Source: an uncultured Phocaeicola sp. (GTDB lineage Bacteria; Bacteroidota; Bacteroidia; Bacteroidales; Bacteroidaceae). From it: 59,533 bases of DNA. The translations under genes were made by a program, and so were the position numbers. Under the pieces are notes generated by a model. That model saw only the letters and a list, made by a program, of their open reading frames with translations, searched no databases and had not been told where the DNA came from. Of this stretch, positions 8,298-18,300 are shown one piece after another. The DNA is taken from assembly GCA_944320135.1 (NCBI GenBank), contig CALUGI010000020.1, positions 1 through 59,533 of the forward strand, written 5' to 3'. Within the stretch, counting starts at the first letter, position 1, and the number at the start of each line of letters is the position of its first letter.

Positions 8298-10043
8298 TCA
8301 AATCTCCCAGCCCGGATTCTGTTTCAGGTTCGGGTTAAGCTGGAACTGGTCGGTGGGCAGAGGGAAGAGATAGTTCTTTTCCTCCCACACACGTCCTGTC
8401 TCGATGATGATGCAGCCTTCACTGTCCAGGTTTCCGGCATACGGACAGGTAGACCATGCGGTCTCATATTCCGTACCTTTCCATTTGATGCCCATCAAGT
8501 CCATCGGCATCTCCGTTTCAGCGGTCTTCCAGCGTTTCAAATCGTCCAGACGGAAACCTTCGTTGAACAACTCAATGGTACGTTCGCGGCGGATTTCCGT
8601 ACGCATGTCCATACCGGGATTATTCTCTATCAGACTGTTGCTCAGCTTCGGCATATTCGGGTTCACACGCAGACGGACCAGATTGAGCGAACGGTCGAGG
8701 TCGGCATCCGAAATCTGGTCGTCACGCTCATACATCGCCTCGGCAAAGTTCAGCAGCACCTCCGCATAGCGGATTACAGGATAATCGTACCCCTCGTTCT
8801 TGTCCGCAACGGCACGTTCGGTAGCCCACTTCTGATTGTGATAGCCCGTTCCCGTACTCGGTTTGAAGTCCGCAATGACCGGATTCGGATCATCGTCCGT
8901 CCAGTTAGTATGAGGCTTCAAATTGTTCCAGAACTTGTCGTGCGGCTTCATCATCGTATAGCGCATCCGGTTATCACGGCTCTGAAACTCACTGTCCATC
9001 TTATCATATCCCTGGAACTGCGGATTCGTTGTCCCTCCGTACTCAATGGGAAGCCCATTCTGACAGAGATACATGTTGGCGAATTTCCGTGTAATCCAGA
9101 TGGCATTGTTCAGCGAGCTTTGCGTGATGCCCCAGCCGATAGGGGCGATAACTTCATCATATCGGCGCACGAAGATATATTCCTTGTTCGCATCCTTTTG
9201 CAGTCCGGCAGGATTGCACTTGGTATTCTCCAAAATGAACATATATTTCTGTGCCTTCTCGCCCAACGACTCCGGAGCGAACAGCTCGAAAGCCTTGCTG
9301 TTCATCACATTCTGCGCGGCCTTTGCCGCGATGTCGAGCAACTCCTTTCCACGCTCTACATTTCCACGGAACTTCTGCCATGTCCCCTCATAAAGTGCCA
9401 CACGAGAAAGGAACGCCCAGGCAGCCTCGGACGACACGCGGCCTTCCTCCGCAATTTCGGCATGGGTGGGAAGCATCCGCGCGGCCTCCTGCAAGTCCTT
9501 CACGATAAAGTCAGCCACCTCGCTCCGGTCGTTCTGCTCCACATACATCCCTGGATCGGTCAACTCCATCGGACGGTCTACAATAATGGCGTTACCATAC
9601 AGTTGGAGCAAGTCGAAATAACTGTACGCACGGAAGAAGCGCGCCTCGCCGATGTACTGCTGGATATCTTCCTGCGAGGGATAGTTTTCCGCATTCTGCA
9701 GCAGAAGATTCGTGCGGCGGATACGCGCATAATCATCCGTATAGTTCTTGTCGGACGGGAGCACCGTATTCGTTCCGTTGCTGTAAATGTTCCGCAAATC
9801 CTTATTCGTGAAAAGGTCTGAAAAATAATCGGAATGCGCGGGCTTGTCGTCCTGCGAGTACATTGCATCAGAGAACTGACGCACCCAACCGTAGAACTGG
9901 TTGGCAAAGAGCTTGAAGTCGTTCGTCGTCTGCCAGTAGTTTGTCTCTGCTAACTGGTCTTTCGGCTCCAAGTCGAGACACGACTGCGTGCAGGTGCCCA
10001 ACACCAGAGCCACAAACAAGTTTCTTATGGTATGTAGTTTCAT
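8298..10043 (-). CDS. SusD-like nutrient-binding outer membrane lipoprotein
   Basis: A 581-residue RagB/SusD family protein. It has a signal peptide with lipobox CTQSC, then LDLEPKDQLAETNYW, the usual SusD start. TPR-type helices occur in the middle (GEARFFRAYSYFDLLQLYG, then RYAEVLLNFAEAMY) and the C-terminus has the conserved RRERTIELFNEGFRLDDLKRW and LFPLPTDQFQLNPNLKQNPGW. SusD sits as a lid on the SusC channel and binds oligosaccharides at the surface. It lies only 14 bp after susC, so the two are translated from one mRNA. Confidence 0.95.
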   Translation of the reverse strand: MKLHTIRNLFVALVLGTCTQSCLDLEPKDQLAETNYWQTTNDFKLFANQFYGWVRQFSDAMYSQDDKPAHSDYFSDLFTNKDLRNIYSNGTNTVLPSDKNYTDDYARIRRTNLLLQNAENYPSQEDIQQYIGEARFFRAYSYFDLLQLYGNAIIVDRPMELTDPGMYVEQNDRSEVADFIVKDLQEAARMLPTHAEIAEEGRVSSEAAWAFLSRVALYEGTWQKFRGNVERGKELLDIAAKAAQNVMNSKAFELFAPESLGEKAQKYMFILENTKCNPAGLQKDANKEYIFVRRYDEVIAPIGWGITQSSLNNAIWITRKFANMYLCQNGLPIEYGGTTNPQFQGYDKMDSEFQSRDNRMRYTMMKPHDKFWNNLKPHTNWTDDDPNPVIADFKPSTGTGYHNQKWATERAVADKNEGYDYPVIRYAEVLLNFAEAMYERDDQISDADLDRSLNLVRLRVNPNMPKLSNSLIENNPGMDMRTEIRRERTIELFNEGFRLDDLKRWKTAETEMPMDLMGIKWKGTEYETAWSTCPYAGNLDSEGCIIIETGRVWEEKNYLFPLPTDQFQLNPNLKQNPGWEI

Positions 10044-10057
10044 ATTGTTTCTGTCAT

Positions 10058-13000
10058 TTAAAAGGTCAAATTCAATCCAAAAGTCACATTTCTCGTAAAC
10101 GGATAGCGTCCGAACGCCTCTACCTTGCGCGAAGCCTCAGGATCCCATCCGTCACTTATCTTACTTGTCTCCCAGAGGTCGGCGCCCGTCACATAGACAC
10201 GGGCATAGCTGATGAAGCCAATCTTGTCGAGCAGCTTCTTCGGGAAAGTGTAGCCCACCGTCACGTTCTTCAGACGAATGTATGAACCGTCCTCAACAGA
10301 CCAGGAAGAACAGATATAGTTATAAAGGTTAATCTGCGACTGGTGCGTATAGGTCGGATAGCGTGCGTCCGGCGTTTCGGGCGACCATACGTTGCCTACC
10401 GACTGATTCGTGGAATTGTTATACCATGACATCATCGGGATTCGCCAGTTGTCGTTCTTTCCTTTCTGGTTGTTCTCTCCTCCACGCCAGATGGTACGCT
10501 TCCCTGCTCCCTGGAAGATGACGGACACATCGAAACCGTTCCATTCCAGTCCGCCGTTGAACGAGAACTGCACCTTCGGATCGTCCGTACCCAGATACAC
10601 ATAATCCGCCTCAGTCAGCTTGCCGTCCTTATTCACGTCCTCGAACATGTTATCACCCAAACGCAGATTGGCAGGCATACCGATGTTATTATTTCCATTT
10701 CCGTAACGGTCAAGATACTTCTCCAACTGTTCCTCAGTCTGTATCTTCCCGCAATATTTCAGTCCGAACACGGAGTTCAGAGGATAGCCCTCGCGGTTGC
10801 TCACCACACCCGAAGTGATGGTGGCGTCGCCGCCGTTGTCCACCAGCTCGTTTGTAGAATAAGTGAACGTACCTCCTATGTGATAAGTCACGTTCCCAAT
10901 CTTGTCGCGCCAGTTGGCTGTCCCTTCCCATCCGTGAGCGTTGAACTTACCACGGTTCACGGTAGGTGCATTGTCGCCCAGCGTACCCGGATAAGTGATG
11001 TCAATCAGCATGTTGCTGCACTTCTTCCAGAACACTTCCGCCGTACCGGTCAGCCGGTTGCCGAAGAATCCGAAGTCCAGACCAATGTTGTAGTTCTTGA
11101 TGACCTCCCATGTACGGTCTGTACTCAACAGCTTGCCATTGGTATTGGTAAAAGACAGCTTGCCGTCACCGATATACGCTCCAGTCGATGAAGAGAAATT
11201 GTAGAGCTGCACGCCGTCGTAACGGTCGATTCCCGCTTGGTTACCTACCGTACCGTAGGAGAGACGCAGCTTCAGTTCGTCGAATATGCCGAGATTCTTT
11301 ATGAACTGCTCTTCGCTCAGACGCCATCCGGCAGACACGCCGCCGAAGAAAGCCCAACGGTTTTCTGGCTGGAACTTGGATGAACCGTCGTAACGGAAGT
11401 TCCCTTCGAGCAGGTAACGCGACTTGTAGTTGTAATTCAGACGGGCAAACCATGAGAGCAATGACTCCTGCCAGCGTTCCGGTCCCTCGTTTTTCGTATT
11501 CCGCAAGGTCATCTGCCCCGTACCGTTGATGATGTCCAATGAAGGAAGGATGTCGAGCACCTTTGTGGTAGTGTAATCATAATCCTTCATATAGTACTGG
11601 ATACCGGTCATCACTCCCACATTATGGTCGCCGAAAGCCTGGTCATAATTGACATAGGCATTCGCCGTATAAAGGTCCGTGCGTGAAGCCGTCTTGATGT
11701 AGTAGGTGTCCTGCTGCGCCGGCTCCACCAGTGTCTGAAGTTTCGTGCCCGTATAGTCGTAATAGTCTGCCGTCAGATTCTTCACGTCACGGATGGCCGT
11801 GCTCGAACTGTAACCCAGCGTGGCAACTACATTGAAGTGTTCGTTGATGCGGTATTTCAGTGTCTCGTTGATGTTTACTCCGGAAGTCCGCAGCCGGTTG
11901 TCACCTCCCAGTTCGCAACGCCAGTTCGGAGTGGCCCAATTGCCCCACGCATACGGCTTTCCGTCAATGGTAGACGAAGGGAATCCCGGCTGCTGCATCC
12001 CGGCGGTCAACGCCTGCTCAATCTGTGTCGGCGACACCTGGTCCTGCCGTGTATAGGCAATCACGGACTCCAAATCAAACTTGTCCGTGAAATGGAACAC
12101 ATTGCTCAGACGCAGGTTATAGAGTTTGTTGTCGTTGTTTCCCCATTTCAAGTTACTGTCGTCATACATGAAACGTCCGGAAAGGCGGTAAGTTGACTTC
12201 TCGTTCCCGCCCGACACGCTCAGTTCGTGCGAAGTTGTGGCGGCCGTGCCCCACATGATGTCCTCCCAGTCCGTATCGAAGAACACAAAATCATCAAGCC
12301 CCTCGAAGTAACCCGTCGAGAAAGGATTTCCGGAATTCTCCACATTTACATAATGCCCCTTGTTCTGCCGCGCAAGTGCTATATATTGCAGCCACTGGTC
12401 ATCTGCCGGACTCTTCCCGTCGTTCAGACGTGCCTGTTCCATCGCGTCACACCATTCGTCAAGCGACATCGTCTGCGGCTGCAAGCCGACGAACTTTGCC
12501 GTCACCGAGCCACTGTACTCCACTCTCAGCTTGCCTTCCTTCGCCTTCTTGGTCTGCACCAGAATGACTCCGCCCGCAGCCTTGCTTCCATAGATGGCAG
12601 CCGAAGCGTCTTTCAGGAAGTTGATGCTCTCGATATCGGAAGGATTCAGCAGTCCGAAATCCGATGAATCGACTTCCACACCGTCCACGATTATCAGCGG
12701 AGAAGAATTGTTCTTGGAAAACGAGCCACGAATCTTCATATTCCAACTCTCGGCACCCGGAGCAGCGGAATTACGGGTGATGAATACGCCCGGCACCTGT
12801 CCCTGCAATGCCTGCGCCGGATTGGAAAGCGCGCCCTTGTTTTGCAGCATCTTTCCGTCGACTACAGTCACCGCACCGGTCAACGTCTCCTTCTTCTGCG
12901 CGCCGTAGCCGACCACCACCACTTCTTCAAGCAATTCGGAGCTTTCCTTCATCGTCACATTCAGCACGGAACGGTCGCCCACTTCCACAATCTGGTCTTC

Positions 13001-13309
13001 ATAACCGATATAGCTGAACTTCACTTTCGCCCCCGGAGCGACACTCAGCGAATAGTTTCCGTCTATGTCCGTAATGGTTCCTTCCGAACTGCCTGCCACA
13101 CTGACGCTCACGCCAATCAAAGACTCTCCGCTCGCATCCACAACCCGTCCCTTGATCATCTTCTGTGTCTGCAACACAGATTGAAACGAGTCACCGTCCG
13201 TATGTGCGGCAATGATTCCCGAAGGACATATACCCCACACCAGACCTGCCGCCAAGGTTACCTTCATAACCGGCTTGCAAATACATTCTAAATTTCTTTT
13301 GGGTTTCAT
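10058..13309 (-). CDS. SusC-like TonB-dependent outer membrane transporter
   Basis: A 1083-residue SusC/RagA protein. After the signal peptide there is a carboxypeptidase-regulatory-like domain (KGRVVDASGESLIGVSVSV, about 50-125), a TonB-box/plug start (EEVVVVGYGAQKKETLTGAV), the plug with the SusC signature (VDGVEVDSSDFGLLNPSDIESINFLKDASAAIYGSKAAGGVI), then a 22-strand barrel ending in ...NVTFGLNLTF. It imports oligosaccharides with TonB energy. No STN signalling domain precedes the regulatory domain, which matters because an ECF sigma factor gene lies only 51 bp upstream. No good TAnnTTTG box is visible in that gap, so transcription may come from the ECF/SGNH promoter or from an ECF-type promoter. 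A second possible start is Met15 at 13267. Confidence 0.95.
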   Translation of the reverse strand: MKPKRNLECICKPVMKVTLAAGLVWGICPSGIIAAHTDGDSFQSVLQTQKMIKGRVVDASGESLIGVSVSVAGSSEGTITDIDGNYSLSVAPGAKVKFSYIGYEDQIVEVGDRSVLNVTMKESSELLEEVVVVGYGAQKKETLTGAVTVVDGKMLQNKGALSNPAQALQGQVPGVFITRNSAAPGAESWNMKIRGSFSKNNSSPLIIVDGVEVDSSDFGLLNPSDIESINFLKDASAAIYGSKAAGGVILVQTKKAKEGKLRVEYSGSVTAKFVGLQPQTMSLDEWCDAMEQARLNDGKSPADDQWLQYIALARQNKGHYVNVENSGNPFSTGYFEGLDDFVFFDTDWEDIMWGTAATTSHELSVSGGNEKSTYRLSGRFMYDDSNLKWGNNDNKLYNLRLSNVFHFTDKFDLESVIAYTRQDQVSPTQIEQALTAGMQQPGFPSSTIDGKPYAWGNWATPNWRCELGGDNRLRTSGVNINETLKYRINEHFNVVATLGYSSSTAIRDVKNLTADYYDYTGTKLQTLVEPAQQDTYYIKTASRTDLYTANAYVNYDQAFGDHNVGVMTGIQYYMKDYDYTTTKVLDILPSLDIINGTGQMTLRNTKNEGPERWQESLLSWFARLNYNYKSRYLLEGNFRYDGSSKFQPENRWAFFGGVSAGWRLSEEQFIKNLGIFDELKLRLSYGTVGNQAGIDRYDGVQLYNFSSSTGAYIGDGKLSFTNTNGKLLSTDRTWEVIKNYNIGLDFGFFGNRLTGTAEVFWKKCSNMLIDITYPGTLGDNAPTVNRGKFNAHGWEGTANWRDKIGNVTYHIGGTFTYSTNELVDNGGDATITSGVVSNREGYPLNSVFGLKYCGKIQTEEQLEKYLDRYGNGNNNIGMPANLRLGDNMFEDVNKDGKLTEADYVYLGTDDPKVQFSFNGGLEWNGFDVSVIFQGAGKRTIWRGGENNQKGKNDNWRIPMMSWYNNSTNQSVGNVWSPETPDARYPTYTHQSQINLYNYICSSWSVEDGSYIRLKNVTVGYTFPKKLLDKIGFISYARVYVTGADLWETSKISDGWDPEASRKVEAFGRYPFTRNVTFGLNLTF

Positions 13310-13360
13310 GAATTTAAATTTGAGGTTTCACTAAATTTTTCTTTAAGGTCAAAACATTCA

Positions 13361-13876
13361 TCACACACACGCCTTCATCGCCTCCCGCATACTGCGTCTT
13401 CCCAGAAACAAGTGGCATTCCACTGTCCGCCGGCTCAGATTCAACGCTTCGGCTATTTCTTTGGCTGTCCTTCCCTCGTACACGCTCAACGCATAGACCG
13501 TTCTGCGCTGACGGGGGAAGGTTGAAAGTATCTTCCGCTCCAGTCCCAACAGTTCTTCGGCATAAATTCTTTCTTCTGTCCCGTTTGCCGCTTTTCCGGC
13601 CTCAAGAGCCAACCAATCGTCAACTTTCTTCTTCCTGCACGAATGGCGGACATGGTCTGTAATCACATTCCGAGCAATGGAATACAGGAAGTGCCGGACG
13701 GTATCTTCCCGAAGCATCCGCTTGCACGCAAGCAACTTCACAAAGACATCCTGCGCCAAATCCTGGGCTTCGTCACTGTCCTTTATCCGGCAGCTTATGT
13801 AATTGAAGATGCGCTGACGGTATTTCCTGTATGCGCATACGACAATATCGTTGTTCTTTTCTTCCGTTGTCATCAT
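13361..13876 (-). CDS. ECF-type RNA polymerase sigma factor
   Basis: I chose the ATG at 13876 (171 residues, MMTTEEKNND); the frame opens upstream at a TTG (13921) that overlaps the stop of the SGNH gene. Sigma region 2 is at about residues 12-80 (YRKYRQRIFNYIS...DSDEAQDLAQDVFVKLL, then SIARNVITDHVR) and region 4 at about 115-165 (FPRQRRTVYALSVYEGRTAKEIAEALNLSRRTVECHL). It should direct RNA polymerase to a few specific promoters. Sigma factors of this kind in Bacteroidetes usually sit beside a FecR-like anti-sigma gene and an STN-containing SusC. Neither is present here, so its control is unclear. It is placed between an esterase and susC in one transcription direction, which suggests it acts on PUL1. 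Confidence 0.85.
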   Translation of the reverse strand: MMTTEEKNNDIVVCAYRKYRQRIFNYISCRIKDSDEAQDLAQDVFVKLLACKRMLREDTVRHFLYSIARNVITDHVRHSCRKKKVDDWLALEAGKAANGTEERIYAEELLGLERKILSTFPRQRRTVYALSVYEGRTAKEIAEALNLSRRTVECHLFLGRRSMREAMKACV

Positions 13877-13917
13877 AATATCCGTTACAAAGGTTCCTTG
13901 ATTCAACAAACATTCCT

Positions 13918-15237
13918 TCAATGCTCCCGATAGTACTGGATGAAGGCCGCAATGGGAATGCCCATCGTCGGATAGTTGGGATAAGGGTGCGGATTGCCTA
14001 CCTGCAGCCCCTTCTCATTCATACGGTATCCTTTCTCATTGTCTATCGTGATGCCCACATCCACCAGATAATATCCTTCATCTTCCCTTCCGTCGAACGT
14101 GTCAATGATGTTCTTCCTCAACCTCCACATCGCCGCGTTCTGGCGCAGAGTGAAGTCACCCCTCGCATTATCAAGCGAGCCGCATGTGCTGCACGGTATC
14201 AGAATGATGAACTTCCCGTCCGGAACGGCCTCGCAATACGATTCCTTCATCTCCACGAGTTTCCTGTTCCAGCATTCATAGTCGGCGGTCAGACTGTCAC
14301 GGAAATCGTTCAGTCCCAGCATCTGCCCGAAAAACTGGGGAGCCTCCAGGTTCCACATCTGGAGATATTTCCCATAATTGAACTTCCAGGCACGTTCATC
14401 GACCGAGGTCTTTTTCCACTCCTTTCCGGTATAGACCACATAACTCCCTATCGCGTTGTCGTACATCAAGTCATTCTTCTTCGGATTCAGCAGGTAACCC
14501 GTCTTCCCGTCGAAGCGTTCCATACATCTGTCATATCTTCCGCAATCATACACCTTGTTCCAGTCCTTCAGTTCGCTGCCCTTCACCCGGAAACAGTTCT
14601 TCCAAAAAGCGCAACTTCCCCAATAACGCAGTTCACCCTCCGGCTGCATATAGCCATGATAAGACGTAAACTCGCCTTTCGGTATCTCGAAATATTTCTT
14701 CAAGGTCCATCCGCCGCGTCCTTCATCGAACTGCCCTTCCACTCCCTGCACATTCCGGAGTCCGACCATCCTGATACCGGGCACATTCCCGTTGGCCAGC
14801 AGTGCATCCTTGAAGAAAGCCCCGTTCACGAAACTGTCTCCAAGAATCTGCACGGTCACCGTCCCGCTTCCGTATCCTTTCTTTCCCACGCAGAGCGAAA
14901 CGGAATCCTCCTTCAGAATCCGGAAGTCATCCGAATTTACCAGATCCACCTTCATATAAGTTCCGTCTTCAGGATTCTCTATAGATGCCACTCTCGGCAA
15001 CCTCTCCGAGTAAACGCAGTTGCCGGAGAATCTGACATAATCATCGTAAGGTCTCCAACGCTTCAGCATAGCTTCTACATATACACGATTCTCCGTATCG
15101 GAAAGCATGTAAAGTTTCTCCGGAAGACAGATGTCGTTCCGGAAACTCTTTGTCTCCCCCCAAAGGGAAACGCACATCAGAAGAAGTCCTCCCAATGTCA
15201 GAAAAGTTTTCTTGATTTCAGATTGAATGATTTCCAT
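13918..15237 (-). CDS. SGNH/GDSL-type hydrolase, secreted
   Basis: I start at the ATG at 15237 (439 residues); upstream codons in frame encode no sensible leader. A hydrophobic signal segment (TLGGLLLMCVSLWG) follows a short basic N-terminus. Residues about 50-125 form a beta-rich N-terminal domain, then come SGNH block I ILGDSF (Ser135), block III GLNDF (Asn310) and block V NPHPYP with His417. Two-domain enzymes of this shape are acetylesterase-like proteins common in Bacteroides PULs. It is the first gene after the HTCS and its stop codon overlaps the first possible (TTG) start of the sigma factor gene, so esterase, sigma factor and susC are probably coupled. Substrate unknown. Confidence 0.75.
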   Translation of the reverse strand: MEIIQSEIKKTFLTLGGLLLMCVSLWGETKSFRNDICLPEKLYMLSDTENRVYVEAMLKRWRPYDDYVRFSGNCVYSERLPRVASIENPEDGTYMKVDLVNSDDFRILKEDSVSLCVGKKGYGSGTVTVQILGDSFVNGAFFKDALLANGNVPGIRMVGLRNVQGVEGQFDEGRGGWTLKKYFEIPKGEFTSYHGYMQPEGELRYWGSCAFWKNCFRVKGSELKDWNKVYDCGRYDRCMERFDGKTGYLLNPKKNDLMYDNAIGSYVVYTGKEWKKTSVDERAWKFNYGKYLQMWNLEAPQFFGQMLGLNDFRDSLTADYECWNRKLVEMKESYCEAVPDGKFIILIPCSTCGSLDNARGDFTLRQNAAMWRLRKNIIDTFDGREDEGYYLVDVGITIDNEKGYRMNEKGLQVGNPHPYPNYPTMGIPIAAFIQYYREH

Positions 15238-15267
15238 ATCGTCCTGTTTTACCCTTGTTTCATGTCG

Positions 15268-15328
15268 CAAAACTAAGACAATACAGACAGATACATTAAG
15301 ACAATTCATCCCCAATATTAGGTCAATT
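15268..15328 (-). promoter_or_regulatory. Promoter and three 22-23 bp-spaced direct repeats ahead of the SGNH-ECF-SusC genes
   Basis: On minus, TAGTTTTG (15268-15275) matches the TAnnTTTG -7 box, about 30 bases ahead of the SGNH start, with no -33 box at the right distance. Instead three similar 11-mers lie in tandem on the plus strand: CTAAGACAATA (15273), TTAAGACAATT (15296) and TTAGGTCAATT (15318), spaced 23 and 22 bp, i.e. about two helical turns. This is the layout of an activator-dependent promoter and could be where the AraC-type domain of the adjacent HTCS binds. Confidence 0.5.
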
Positions 15329-15398
15329 TGTCCCGGCACCCCGCTCAGATGCCGTCTGGATGGGATTTAAATCTTTTTCATGAGACGTATGAATCTTA

Positions 15399-18300
15399 TT
15401 ACGCCTTTTCTTCTCCGGCACGATACTGTGTAGGAGTCACTCCAAATTCTTCCTTAAAATACTTGTTGAAATACTTGATTGAATTGAATCCTACCCGGTC
15501 GGATATTTCGGAAATGCTGCTGTTCCCGGTCTTCAACAACTGCGCCGCATGTTTGAGACGGACAGAACGGATGAAATCGTTCGGAGTCTGCCCGGTTATC
15601 GACTCAAATTTCCGGTAAAGCTGACTCCGGCTCATACCCAGATTCTCGCACAAATAATTGACCGAGAACTGGGGGTCATCCAGATGGTCTTCCACCAGCT
15701 TCACCGCCTTTCTGACAAACTCTTCATCCAATGAAGTGATCGTAATGCTCGCAGGCGATATTTCTATTTCCTTATGAAACATTTCCCGACGCTTTTCCTG
15801 CTGTTCAAGCAACGTCCGTATGCGTGTAAGCAGAATCTCGAAATTGAACGGCTTCGATATGTATGAGTCGGCACCCGCCTTGTAGCCTTCGATACGTGCC
15901 TCATCCGATATGCGGGCCGTAAGAAGAATGACCGGAATGTGTGATGTCTGGATATTGTTTTTGATATGCGAGCACATCTCCAGACCGTCCATCACGGGCA
16001 TCATCATGTCGGACACAATCAGGTCGGGCGACTTTTCCACCGCCATCCTTTCGCCTTCCACCCCGTTACCGGCTTCAAGCACATCATAATATGTCCGCAA
16101 CTGTTCCGCAAGGAAATGACGGAACTCGGCATTGTCCTCCACCACAAGGAGTGACTTCCTTCCCGTTTTCTCCACTGGCACTTCGGAAGAGACGGAATCG
16201 GACACATCCTCCTCCCCGCCCAGATCGGCCGGTATATGGATGACAAACGAAGTCCCTTCGCCCAGCTTGCTATGAACTTCCACCTCCCCTTCGTGCAGTT
16301 TCACATACTCTTTCACCATGTGAAGTCCGATGCCCGAACCTTCTATGCCCGAAGTCGGATCGGAACGGTAAAAACGGTTGAAAATCGTCTCCACATCCTT
16401 TTCACTGATTCCACATCCCGTATCTGAGACTTCAATGACGGCATACGGCTTCCCGTCTTTCATCTCCCGGTTTATCTTCGTCAGAATCCGTCCTCCATCG
16501 GGCGTGAACTTGAAAGCATTCGAATATAGGTTATTGAGAATCTTCTGCATTTTCGCCTCATCGAACCACATAGGAATCCGGGACGTTCCGCAGCTCACCT
16601 CAAAATCAATCGAACGGGTTTTGGCCAGCTCCTTGAACTCCGATGCCACATACCTCACGAACTCCACCATGTCCGACCTCTCCAGATTCAGGCTTTCCCC
16701 GCCCATCTCCAGCTTTCTGAAATCAAGCAATTGGTTGACCAGTTGCAGCAACGTGTCCGCGTGGCGGTATATCCGTTCCAGTTTCGTTCTCAAAGGCTCT
16801 TGCACCTCTTTCATGAGGATACCGAGCGGAGTCATTATCAGCGTAAGCGGAGTGCGGAACTCATGACTGATGTTGGTGAAGAAACGGAACTTCATCTGAT
16901 TCAGTTCCTCCTTCTGCTGCTCCCGTTTCAGCATTTCCTGCTCCATCAATTCCCGTGCCCTCTTTTTCCGGTAAGAACGTACTGCCAACCATACAAGTGC
17001 AAGCGTCAGCAAACCATACCCCATATAAGCAGGCCAAGTGGCCCAGAAAGGCGGGGCGATGACGATGGCCAATTCAGCCGACCGCTCACCCCATATCCTG
17101 TCGCTGTTTCCCGCATAGACCACCAGCTTGTAGCTTCCCGGACGCAAGCCGGTATAAGAAGCCATACCGATGCCTCCCGTGCGGATTTCATTCCATCCGT
17201 CCTCAAAATTCTCCAGTCTGTAACGATAGTACGAGCGCGAGCCATTTACATAATTCATTCCGGAAAATTCCACAGAGATGAAGTTCTCGTCATACCTCAG
17301 TTGAATTTCGTCCATGTGATTAAGCGGACGGTCCATAACAATACGACCTTCATATTCCGTCCCTTCCTTCAATGGAGTATTGAACACACGAAAACCCGTA
17401 AAAATCGGTTTCCCCTGTATCTTGTTGTAGTGCATTTCCGAGGGATTGAAGACATTGATTCCATGATGCCCTCCGAAATAGATTTCCCCGTCACGCGACT
17501 TCAGACAAGAATTTTCGTACAGTTTCCCGTCCTGCACACCGTCGTCAACGTCAAAGTTCACCACTTGAAATCTGTAGCCTTCAGGAGTTTCCTTCAAAGA
17601 AATGCGTGATACGTTACATACCGTCGATACCCAATACACCCCCTCGTCGTCTTCCGCTATCGAAGATATATTGTTGTTGGCAAGCCCGTTTTCAGCATTC
17701 AACGTATAGGCTTTTCCGCGCTTTCCGTCCCAGATGCGGATGCCCAGATTCGTGCCGAACCATTCGAGCGAGCGGCTGTCCCTGAACACGCAGTTATATG
17801 ACACCTGAGGCCCCATGAACTTCGGGTTTTCCGGACTGTCGATTTCAGGAACGAACACCTTATCGGCATATCTGTCATAATAATAGATGCCGTTCTCCCC
17901 ATAAACGGCAAACACAGAATCACTGGCCGGATAGAAACCGTAGTCGCGCTTATGGAACGCAATCTCCGGATGGCGTTCGCTCAACAAGGTGATTTTTCCG
18001 GTATGAAGGTCCAGCTCGCCTACTCCCTTGTTGCTTACGCTCACCCAAAACCGCCCGTCGGGAGATTCGTAGACAGCACGCGATATGTTCTGGTCTGGGA
18101 AAAGATTCCTGTCGGCATTGTTCCGATTATACACCCTGACGCTTTTCCCGTCAATGCAATAGAACCCCTCCAGATAGGTACCTATCCAAATTCGGTTCTC
18201 CCGATCCCGATACAGGCAAAGACAAAGGGACGCATCACCCAATGTACCGGAAAAAGCCCTTTTTGTTTCGCCCGTATGCGGATTGTACCGCATCAGACCG

